Assembly: GCA_045579305.1 (NCBI GenBank)
Contig: JAZNLY010000020.1
Span: 1 to 11,411 of the forward strand
Direction: 5' to 3'
DNA: 11,411 nucleotides
Source: Fimenecus sp045579305
Lineage (GTDB): Bacteria; Bacillota; Clostridia; Oscillospirales; Acutalibacteraceae
In this document: positions 6,713-11,411 of the stretch, one piece after another
How positions within the stretch are numbered: position 1 is the first letter of the stretch
Layout of the letters: every line of letters starts with the position of its first letter
Program-made: the position numbers and the translations under genes
Notes under the pieces: model-generated
What the model was told of the DNA's origin: nothing
The model's database searches: none
The model's input: only the letters and a program-made list of their open reading frames with translations

Positions 6713-7570
6713 ATGAGAATTACTGAAAAATTAATGGTTAAGGACCAATTGATTTCCTTCGAGGTTTTTCCTCCAAAGACAGATTCTGCCTTTGAAAGTA
6801 TTGAGTGGTCTGTAAGGGAATTATCTGCCTGGAATCCTGATTTTATGAGTGTTACATACGGTGCAGGTGGCGGTACAAGTCAGTACACAACAAAAATTGC
6901 ATCTCTTATTAAAAACCGACTTGACACAACCGCCTTGGCACACCTTACTTGTGCATCAACACCAAAGCATAAAATCAAGGAAATTCTCGATACATTAAAA
7001 GGAAACCATATTGATAATATACTTGCTATGCGTGGTGATATTCCACAGGGTTTTGACAAACCTGATGGTGAATACTATGAATATGCATATGAACTTGTAA
7101 AGTATATCAAGGATTACGGTTATTTTGACATTGGTGGTGCATGTTATCCAGAATGTCATCCTGAATGTGATAGTCTTGAAAAGGATATTGAGCATCTTAA
7201 GCTTAAAGTTGATAGTGGCGTTGATTTTCTCATAACACAGCTTTTTTATGATAATGACATCTTTTATTCATTTCTTGAAAAAGTCCGTAAAAAAGGCATT
7301 TATGCACCCGTTTTTGCAGGTATAATGCCAATTACAAATATAAAACAGATTGACAGAATTATTTCTCTTTCAGGAACAAAGTTACCAAGTGAAGTTTCTG
7401 AATTTTTAGAAAAATACAAGGACAATCCTGATGATTTGGAAAAAGCAGGATTAGATTTCGCAATCAAACAAATCAACGATTTACTCGCAAATGGTGTGAA
7501 CGGAATCCACATTTACACAATGAATAAACCGTATGTTGCACGAACCGTATTAAAGGGGATTACACGATAA
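6713..7570 (+). CDS. metF: 5,10-methylenetetrahydrofolate reductase
   Basis: A 285-residue TIM-barrel flavoprotein of the MetF family. It reduces 5,10-methylene-THF to 5-methyl-THF, the methyl donor for methionine synthesis and, in some anaerobes, for the Wood-Ljungdahl methyl branch. Visible family signatures: FEVFPPK, whose E17 matches the E. coli active-site Glu28; SVTYGAGGG (46-54); AHLTC (76-80); MRGDIP, whose D109 matches the flavin-tuning Asp120; and ITQLFYD with Q176. The length equals that of typical MetF. Start choice: AGGTGA (6701-6706) abuts the ATG at 6707 but is 6 nt from the ATG at 6713, so 6713 is preferred. It is the first gene of a five-gene run; the DUF5685 gene starts 3 nt after its stop. 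No metH, metV or folate gene accompanies it, so the electron donor (NADH or a ferredoxin-linked partner) is not shown. Confidence 0.95.
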   Translation: MRITEKLMVKDQLISFEVFPPKTDSAFESIEWSVRELSAWNPDFMSVTYGAGGGTSQYTTKIASLIKNRLDTTALAHLTCASTPKHKIKEILDTLKGNHIDNILAMRGDIPQGFDKPDGEYYEYAYELVKYIKDYGYFDIGGACYPECHPECDSLEKDIEHLKLKVDSGVDFLITQLFYDNDIFYSFLEKVRKKGIYAPVFAGIMPITNIKQIDRIISLSGTKLPSEVSEFLEKYKDNPDDLEKAGLDFAIKQINDLLANGVNGIHIYTMNKPYVARTVLKGITR

Positions 7571-7573
7571 TTT

Positions 7574-8419
7574 ATGTTCGGATATGTGACTATTAATAAA
7601 CCTGAACTAAAAATTAAAGAATATGAAGCATATAAAGGTGTTTACTGTACACTCTGCAAAGAAATGGGCAAGGAATACGGACTTTTGTCACGATTTCTTT
7701 TAAGTTATGATGGTGCATTTTATGTAATGTATAAGATGGGATTATCAGGTGACAAAGTAAATGTGGAAAATTCCCGTTGTTCATTCAATCCTTGCAAAAA
7801 ATGTATGAAAATCACTTGTGAGAATAATGTGTATAAACTTGCATGTGCAATAACTGTAATTCTTGCATATTTTAAATTAGTGGATAATCTTCACGATAGT
7901 AATTTTTTTAAAAGAATTATTTTTTATATTATTTATCCGTATTTTTCTTTCATAAAGAATAAAGCAAAGAATAAATTCCCAGATATTTTTGAGATAGTTA
8001 AATCCGGTATGAATGAACAGTTTGAAATAGAAAATGATGAAAGTATCTCACTTGATAAAGCTGCTCATCCTACCGCACAGATATTAGGCAAGTTATTTGC
8101 CTATGACGAAAATGAAAATAATAAAGAATTATCAGAAGAGTTTGGTTATCAGTTGGGTAGGGTAGTTTATTTTCTTGATGCATTTGATGATTATGAAAAA
8201 GATTTAAAGGATAAGACCTTTAATCCGTTCAAAGATTTCGATAATCTTGTTGAAAGTGCAATAATGACTTTGAATTTGTCGATTGGTGCTCTGACTGAAA
8301 TTTTAAGAAGGCAGAAATTCAATGATTTTTCTTCCGTTATTGAAAATATTGTTTATGATGGTTTGTCATTACAAATGGATAGAATAATAAATAAGTACAG
8401 AGGTGATACAAATGAATAA
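7574..8419 (+). CDS. DUF5685 family protein
   Basis: A 281-residue protein opening with MFGYV, then the YCTLC pair (C25, C28) and LLSYDGAFY (42-50) typical of DUF5685, a Clostridia-rich family of unknown function. Further Cys are C69, C74, C77 and C82, giving a possible metal site. The rest looks helical and holds two Asp-rich segments, VDNLHDS (103-109) and LDAFDDYEKD (201-210). Their spacing recalls the two Asp motifs of helical isoprenyl-diphosphate and squalene synthases, which bind Mg-diphosphate; this is an analogy, not proof of activity. A hydrophobic stretch (112-126) could touch the membrane. The ATG lies 3 nt after the metF stop. The nearest purine-rich site (AAAGGGGA, 7552-7559) is about 14 nt away, so coupled translation is likely. 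Its end overlaps the J-like gene by 8 nt. Confidence 0.85.
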   Translation: MFGYVTINKPELKIKEYEAYKGVYCTLCKEMGKEYGLLSRFLLSYDGAFYVMYKMGLSGDKVNVENSRCSFNPCKKCMKITCENNVYKLACAITVILAYFKLVDNLHDSNFFKRIIFYIIYPYFSFIKNKAKNKFPDIFEIVKSGMNEQFEIENDESISLDKAAHPTAQILGKLFAYDENENNKELSEEFGYQLGRVVYFLDAFDDYEKDLKDKTFNPFKDFDNLVESAIMTLNLSIGALTEILRRQKFNDFSSVIENIVYDGLSLQMDRIINKYRGDTNE

Positions 8420-8990
8420 CCCATATGAATATCTTGGTGTAGGTAAAAATGCCACTGAAAGTGATATTATGGATGCATATAGAAGAATTGCATGGGAAAT
8501 CACCAATTCAAATGAGTCAGATATGGAAAAGACTCGCAGAATGAACGAGCTTAACAATGCTTATGATACAATTCTTAATGATTTAAGAGGTACAAGAAAC
8601 TACAATACACAGAATAATAACAGTGCTTATTCACAGTATTCAGATGTTCGTGGATGTATTAATTCAGGCCGAATTGATGATGCAGAAACAATTCTTAATG
8701 GTGTACCTGTTCACGACAGAAATGCAGAATGGCATTATCTGAAAGGTATTGTGCATCAACGTCGTGGATGGTTGAATGAAGCGTATAGTTGTTATCAGAC
8801 AGCTTGTTCAATTGATCCTGATAATCAGGAATACAGGGCTGCTTTCAATTCACTTAATAAAAATGCAAATGGCGGATACAGAACATCAAGAAAATCAAGT
8901 AATAGTGGTATTTGTGATATTTGTTCAGCACTCCTTTGTGCCGATTGTTGTTGTGAGTGTTGTGGTGGGGATTTGATTCCGTGTTGTTGA
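8412..8990 (+). CDS. J-domain-like protein with TPR region and Cys-rich tail, lacking HPD
   Basis: A 192-residue protein. Residues 1-60 follow the J-domain pattern: NPYEYLGV, ATESDIMDAYRRIA, then RMNELNNAYDTI. The catalytic HPD loop is missing, with WEITNSNES (28-36) in its place, so it should not stimulate DnaK ATPase in the usual way. After a linker rich in N, Q and Y (60-77), residues 78-150 look like two TPR-like helical hairpins (HYLKGIVHQRRGWLNEAYSCY, then SIDPDNQEY). The last 25 residues hold 10 Cys (C168, C171, C176, C179-181, C183, C184, C191, C192). Start choice: ATG 8412 with AGAGGTGA (8399-8406) 5 nt upstream; the GTG at 8403 lies inside that site. It overlaps the DUF5685 gene by 8 nt. 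The two are probably functional partners, perhaps as an adaptor or metal-binding scaffold. Confidence 0.85.
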   Translation: MNNPYEYLGVGKNATESDIMDAYRRIAWEITNSNESDMEKTRRMNELNNAYDTILNDLRGTRNYNTQNNNSAYSQYSDVRGCINSGRIDDAETILNGVPVHDRNAEWHYLKGIVHQRRGWLNEAYSCYQTACSIDPDNQEYRAAFNSLNKNANGGYRTSRKSSNSGICDICSALLCADCCCECCGGDLIPCC

Positions 8991-8991
8991 T

Positions 8992-9537
8992 ATGAATAAG
9001 AGAAAACAGTTATCTTTTAAGGTTGCACTTGGTGGTGTTGTTGCAGCATTATCAATTGTTTTGATGATTATATCAGGTGTGACTGTAAGTCTTGAATATG
9101 CTATTCCAATGATAACAGGTGCATTGCTTATGATGCTTGTTGTTGAATTTGGTAAAAGTTTTGCAGTCGTTATATATATTGCAGTAAGCATTATTTCAAT
9201 GCTTTTATTGGGCAATAAAGAACCTGCTATAATGTATCTTATGTTTTTTGGATATTATCCAATAATAAAAAGTATTCTCGAAAACCGTTTAAAAGGGATT
9301 TTTTGTTGGATAATCAAATATTTTATTTTTAATGTTTCGATAATTTCATCTTATTTCGTAGTTACAAAAGTTTTTATGATATCCTTTGATGATATTAAAG
9401 AATTTGGTAAATTTGCATTACCGATTTTATTGTTGGCGGGTAATGTGCTTTTCTTTATGTACGATATATTATTAACAAGACTTGTTTCAATGTATATTTA
9501 TAGATGGCAAAAACATATAAAAAGGGTGTTTAAGTAG
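8992..9537 (+). CDS. Multi-pass integral membrane protein, unknown function
   Basis: A 181-residue hydrophobic protein with about five or six membrane segments (roughly 9-30, 35-52, 56-74, 77-92, 103-128, 140-163), a positively charged N-terminus (MNKRKQ) and a basic C-terminus (RWQKHIKRVFK). The conserved-looking loop GNKEPAIMYLMFFGYYPIIK (74-93) and the opening FKVALGGVVAAL recall small Clostridia membrane proteins that resemble ECF-transporter substrate-binding (S) components. I cannot name a substrate, and no energising ECF-A or ECF-T gene is near. The start lies 1 nt after the J-like stop and lacks a nearby GGAGG, so it is likely translated by re-initiation from the upstream gene. The radC start follows 1 nt after its stop. 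Confidence 0.75.
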   Translation: MNKRKQLSFKVALGGVVAALSIVLMIISGVTVSLEYAIPMITGALLMMLVVEFGKSFAVVIYIAVSIISMLLLGNKEPAIMYLMFFGYYPIIKSILENRLKGIFCWIIKYFIFNVSIISSYFVVTKVFMISFDDIKEFGKFALPILLLAGNVLFFMYDILLTRLVSMYIYRWQKHIKRVFK

Positions 9538-9538
9538 G

Positions 9539-10267
9539 ATGGCAAAACAAGCCACAAATTCAAAAAATACGCAACAAAAAAATGTCCATGAAGGACATCG
9601 CGACAGATTGCGTCAAAGATTTTTAGAAGAAGGTCTTGATAACTTTCAGGACCATAATGTGCTTGAACTTCTTTTGTTTTATTCAATTCCAAGAAGAGAT
9701 ACAAATGAAGAAGCACATAATCTTATTGATACATTCGGCTCACTTTCAGGTGTGTTTGATGCGAGCTTTGAAGATTTGTGTAATATTAAAGGTATAGGAG
9801 AGAATTCAGCAGCACTTATTAAGCTTGTACCTGAAATTTTTAAAAAATATGAAGTTGATAAAATAAAAAGTGATGAATTAATTCTGAATACATGTGAACT
9901 TGTTGCAAAATATGTTTCCGTGTTTTTCAAAGGAGTCACAACAGAAAAAATGTATCTTCTTTGTCTTGACTCTAATTGCAGAGTCTTAAGTTATAATCTG
10001 ATTAGTGAAGGTACAATTAATGCTGCACCACTCAATACCCGAAAAATTATGGAAATCGGAATTAAAGATAACGCATCCCAGCTTATTCTTGTACATAATC
10101 ATCCATCAGGTGTTGTAGCACCTTCAAGAAAAGATGTTGATGCTACAATGGAAATTCAGAGTATTATGGAAAAGGTAGGCATGAAACTCAGTGACCATAT
10201 TATAATAGGTCATGGTAATGATTTTTTCTCATTCAGAAAAAGTGAAAAATGGAAATATATCTTTTAA
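9539..10267 (+). CDS. radC: RadC-family JAMM/MPN protein
   Basis: A 242-residue protein of the RadC (UPF0758) family, slightly longer than the usual 220-230. It has an N-terminal basic region with HEGHRDRLRQRF, a helix-hairpin-helix CNIKGIGENSAALIK (81-95) of the kind that binds DNA without sequence specificity, and a JAMM metalloprotease-like domain. The JAMM metal site is visible as HNHPSG (H186, H188) with D199 in PSRKD, and E157 in ISEGTIN as the probable catalytic acid. Despite its name, a role in DNA repair is doubtful in the literature, and the substrate is unknown. It starts 1 nt after the membrane protein stop, with AAAGGG about 14 nt upstream. No clear terminator follows, so some transcripts may run on into the tRNA-Leu gene. 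All key residues look intact. Confidence 0.95.
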   Translation: MAKQATNSKNTQQKNVHEGHRDRLRQRFLEEGLDNFQDHNVLELLLFYSIPRRDTNEEAHNLIDTFGSLSGVFDASFEDLCNIKGIGENSAALIKLVPEIFKKYEVDKIKSDELILNTCELVAKYVSVFFKGVTTEKMYLLCLDSNCRVLSYNLISEGTINAAPLNTRKIMEIGIKDNASQLILVHNHPSGVVAPSRKDVDATMEIQSIMEKVGMKLSDHIIIGHGNDFFSFRKSEKWKYIF

Positions 10268-10284
10268 AATATTGTTATTGACTC

Positions 10285-10320
10285 TTGACTTTTTATGTTG
10301 AATTTCATATAATATCAAGG
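10285..10320 (+). promoter_or_regulatory. SigA promoter for tRNA-Leu
   Basis: TTGACT (10285-10290), a 17-nt spacer and a perfect TATAAT (10308-10313) predict a start near 10320, about 11 nt before the mature tRNA 5' end. A second TTGACT lies at 10278-10283, seven bases upstream; it would need a 24-nt spacer, so only the inner copy is well placed. Confidence 0.75.
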
Positions 10321-10330
10321 TCACATAAAT

Positions 10331-10417
10331 GCCGGTGTGATGGAATTGGCAGACGTGCTGGACTCAAAATCCAGTGGTAGCGATACCGTACCGGTTCGAC
10401 CCCGGTCACCGGCACCA
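10331..10417 (+). tRNA. tRNA-Leu (anticodon CAA)
   Basis: An 87-nt class II tRNA. The acceptor stem GCCGGTG/CACCGGC has 7 perfect pairs, followed by A73 and an encoded CCA (10415-10417). The anticodon stem CTGGA/TCCAG (10358-10362/10370-10374) closes the loop CTCAAAA with anticodon CAA at 10365-10367, which reads UUG leucine codons. The long variable arm (from about 10375) and the T arm ACCGG-TTCGACC-CCGGT are typical of bacterial tRNA-Leu. It has its own promoter and terminator. It could serve as an integration site for mobile elements, but no attachment repeat or integrase is visible here. Confidence 0.97.
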
Positions 10418-10458
10418 AAAAAGCACTTCTTCGGAAGTGCTTTTTCTTTTTTCTTTGT
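10418..10458 (+). terminator. Rho-independent terminator after tRNA-Leu
   Basis: A perfect 12-bp stem pairs 10418-10429 with 10434-10445 and is closed by a very stable C(TTCG)G tetraloop. It is followed by a T-rich run to about 10456. It begins directly after the CCA end. Confidence 0.9.
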
Positions 10459-10492
10459 ATAATAAAAAATTATTTCTCACATAATACTATGG
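10456..10492 (+). promoter_or_regulatory. SigG-like (forespore) promoter for spoVAE
   Basis: TGTATA (10456-10461), an 18-nt spacer and CATAATA (10480-10486) closely match the known SigG consensus TGAATA-N17/18-CATACTA. The predicted start near 10492 leaves a leader of about 12 nt that still includes GAGGA. This fits the forespore expression of spoVA genes in Bacillus. The match is by eye only. Confidence 0.5.
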
Positions 10493-10503
10493 GAGGAAAA
10501 TCT

Positions 10504-10857
10504 ATGGATTTCTTAAAAGCATTTCTTATAGGTGGATTAATTTGCATAATAGGACAACTTCTGATTGATTGTACTAAGCTAACACCGGCTCGAATTTTGG
10601 TTTCTTTTGTTGTTTTAGGTGTTATACTTGGTGGACTTGGAATTTATCAGCCTTTAGTTGAATGGGCAGGCGCTGGAGCTACTGTACCATTGACAGGATT
10701 CGGAAACACTCTTGTGCAGGGGACCAAGGAAGCAATTCGTGAAGATGGTGCCTTAGGAATATTAACAGGACCTTTATCTTCGGCATCTGTCGGGATAACA
10801 GTTGCTATGGTATGCGGACTTGTAGTATCTTTTATAACCAAGCCAAAATCTAAGTAA
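10504..10857 (+). CDS. spoVAE: Stage V sporulation protein AE (SpoVAE)
   Basis: A 117-residue membrane protein of the SpoVAE family, part of the SpoVA channel that moves dipicolinic acid into the forespore and out again at germination. Family signatures are clear: FLIGGLICIIGQLLID (7-22), TKLTPARILV (24-33), GAGATVPLTGFG (56-67), then a soluble stretch with KEAIREDG and a C-terminal hydrophobic segment (95-111) ending in KPKSK. The length is typical. Start choice: ATG 10504 with GGGAGGA (10491-10497) six bases upstream; an in-frame ATG at 10489 overlaps that site and is rejected. The gene stands alone behind a SigG-like promoter; spoVAC and spoVAD, its usual partners, are absent on both sides. 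Confidence 0.95.
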   Translation: MDFLKAFLIGGLICIIGQLLIDCTKLTPARILVSFVVLGVILGGLGIYQPLVEWAGAGATVPLTGFGNTLVQGTKEAIREDGALGILTGPLSSASVGITVAMVCGLVVSFITKPKSK

Positions 10858-10870
10858 AACTTTCTTTGAT

Positions 10871-10905
10871 AAAACAAAAAGGACTGCTCAAACTGAACAG
10901 TCCTT
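10871..10905 (-). terminator. Terminator between convergent spoVAE and the small-protein gene
   Basis: The stem AAGGACTG (10879-10886)/CAGTCCTT (10898-10905) has 8 pairs, with inner TC/GA pairs beyond one mismatch. Read on the minus strand it is followed by TTTGTTTT, a proper T tract for the 59-residue gene. On the plus strand the T run is short, so termination of spoVAE there would be weaker. Confidence 0.7.
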
Positions 10906-10924
10906 AAACATTATTCTGATTTAA

Positions 10925-11104
10925 TTAAGCAACAGTTTCAGAAACGAAGCTGTCATCACAGCAAGAACATGATACGTAATTTTCAGCATCGTTGCCGATT
11001 ACAACTCTTTTGCTGTCAACGTATTTCTTGATAAGAATATAAGCAGCAACTGCAACAGCTGCAATACCAACAATGATAGCAATTACTTTCAAAGTCTTTT
11101 TCAT
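10925..11104 (-). CDS. Small 59-residue membrane-anchored protein with Cys-rich tail
   Basis: A short gene on the minus strand. The start ATG (complement at 11102-11104) is preceded by GGAGGT (complement at 11113-11118) with 8 nt spacing, and the stop TAA is at 10925-10927. The protein begins MKKTLKVIAI and runs through one hydrophobic helix (about 6-25), then KKYVDSKRVVIGNDAENY, then VSCSCCDDSF (C46, C48, C49). With no clear cleavage site, the helix is more likely a membrane anchor than a cleaved signal. I do not recognise a characterised family; similar short lysine-start membrane proteins are common in gut Clostridia. Reality is supported by a perfect consensus promoter, a good ribosome site and a terminator. 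It lies between convergent spoVAE and co-directional rpsT. Confidence 0.8.
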   Translation of the reverse strand: MKKTLKVIAIIVGIAAVAVAAYILIKKYVDSKRVVIGNDAENYVSCSCCDDSFVSETVA

Positions 11105-11132
11105 AATGTGTAACCTCCAAAAAGTTTATTTA

Positions 11133-11168
11133 CGAAATAATTATATAAAAAATAAAGTCAAATGTCAA
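11133..11168 (-). promoter_or_regulatory. Perfect-consensus SigA promoter for the small-protein gene
   Basis: On the minus strand TTGACA (complement at 11163-11168), a 17-nt spacer and TATAAT (complement at 11140-11145) match the SigA consensus at all 12 positions with optimal spacing. The predicted start is near 11133, giving a leader of about 29 nt that includes GGAGGT. Confidence 0.8.
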
Positions 11169-11179
11169 TTACATTTTTC

Positions 11180-11216
11180 AAAAAAAGAAAAATGCCGCAG
11201 ACTTTCGTCAACGGCA
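11180..11216 (-). terminator. Rho-independent terminator of rpsT
   Basis: On the minus strand a 10-position stem pairs 11207-11216 with 11193-11202 (one G/T wobble, one T/T mismatch) around a GAAA tetraloop (complement at 11203-11206). It is followed by TTTTTCTTTTTTT. It begins about 24 nt after the rpsT stop. Confidence 0.85.
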
Positions 11217-11240
11217 AAGAACTACGTAATTTTTCAAGCC

Positions 11241-11411
11241 TTAAGCTTTGTTAAGCTTTGTAACGAGGGCAGACTTTTTACGAGCTGCATTATTCTTATG
11301 AAGAAGACCCTTAGCAGCAGCCTGGTCGATTTTCTTAACAGCAAACTTTACAAGCTCGTTTTTGTCAGCTGCATTAGTTTCAATAGCAACATTAGCCTTC
11401 TTGATAGCTGT
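11241..11411 (-). CDS. rpsT: 30S ribosomal protein S20 (3' part; 5' end outside window)
   Basis: The last 56 codons of S20, a primary 16S rRNA-binding protein that helps assemble the 30S subunit body. The sequence enters in frame at 11411 with TAIKKAN and ends with the family signature AAAKGLLHKNNAARKKSAL followed by VTKLNKA and TAA (complement at 11241-11243). The composition is rich in Lys and Ala, as expected. The full protein is about 85-90 residues, so roughly a third lies beyond the window edge. It has its own terminator, so the small-protein gene downstream is transcribed separately from its own promoter. Confidence 0.93.
   Translation of the reverse strand, partial: TAIKKANVAIETNAADKNELVKFAVKKIDQAAAKGLLHKNNAARKKSALVTKLNKA

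Noticed and set aside
8925..9215. Minus-strand 96-codon reading frame across the J-like and membrane protein genes
   Set aside because: It is antisense to two well-supported genes. Its Thr/Ile-rich product is what antisense of a hydrophobic coding region gives.
10331..10417. tRNA-Leu as an attachment site of an integrated element
   Set aside because: No duplicate of the tRNA 3' end and no integrase gene is seen; the downstream gene is an ordinary sporulation gene.
11241..11260. Direct repeat TTAAGCTTTG x2 as a mobile-element target duplication
   Set aside because: It encodes the C-terminal Lys-Leu-Asn-Lys-Ala codons of S20 and is adequately explained by repeated AAGCTT-type codons; nothing lies between the copies.
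1..11411. CRISPR array, insertion sequence or phage genes
   Set aside because: No regularly spaced repeats, transposase motifs or phage structural genes were seen on either strand.

Overview
The window is AT-rich, low-GC Gram-positive DNA. It most likely comes from an anaerobic, spore-forming member of the Clostridia, in or near the Oscillospiraceae/Ruminococcaceae. The evidence is strong GGAGG-type ribosome sites, SigA promoters with TTGACA/TATAAT boxes, a SpoVAE homologue behind a SigG-like promoter, a DUF5685 gene next to a J-like gene, and a HydBC-type flavin/iron-sulfur oxidoreductase typical of strict anaerobes. The genus assignment is inference.

Left part (1-5850): a triple-hairpin intergenic repeat lies beyond the 3' end of a minus-strand PHP-type metallohydrolase gene. 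Divergent from it is a tight three-gene operon: a NuoE-like [2Fe-2S] subunit, a NuoF-like FMN/NADH subunit with extra ferredoxin domains, and an 875-residue fusion. The fusion joins a NuoG/HydA-like N-terminus, a GltD/NfnB-like FAD + NAD(P)H module and C-terminal [4Fe-4S] domains. It has neither a hydrogenase H-cluster nor a molybdopterin catalytic domain. The operon therefore probably encodes a soluble, possibly electron-bifurcating NAD(P)H/NADH/ferredoxin oxidoreductase. It ends in a strong hairpin terminator.

Middle (5850-6630): a single gene of unknown function with two CxxC pairs sits between its own near-consensus promoter and its own terminator, like a self-contained cassette.

Right-centre (6660-10267): a compact five-gene co-directional run encodes MetF (methylenetetrahydrofolate reductase), a DUF5685 protein with Asp-rich motifs, a J-domain-like/TPR protein that lacks the HPD motif and ends in a Cys-rich tail, a multi-pass membrane protein, and the JAMM protein RadC. 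Junctions are 3 nt, an 8-nt overlap, 1 nt and 1 nt, so this is almost certainly one transcript with translational coupling.

Right end (10268-11411): tRNA-Leu(CAA) with its own promoter and terminator, a stand-alone spoVAE behind a SigG-type promoter, a convergent 59-residue membrane-anchored small protein driven by a perfect SigA consensus promoter, and the 3' part of rpsT (ribosomal protein S20) on the minus strand with its terminator. No stretch above 300 bases lacks a gene.
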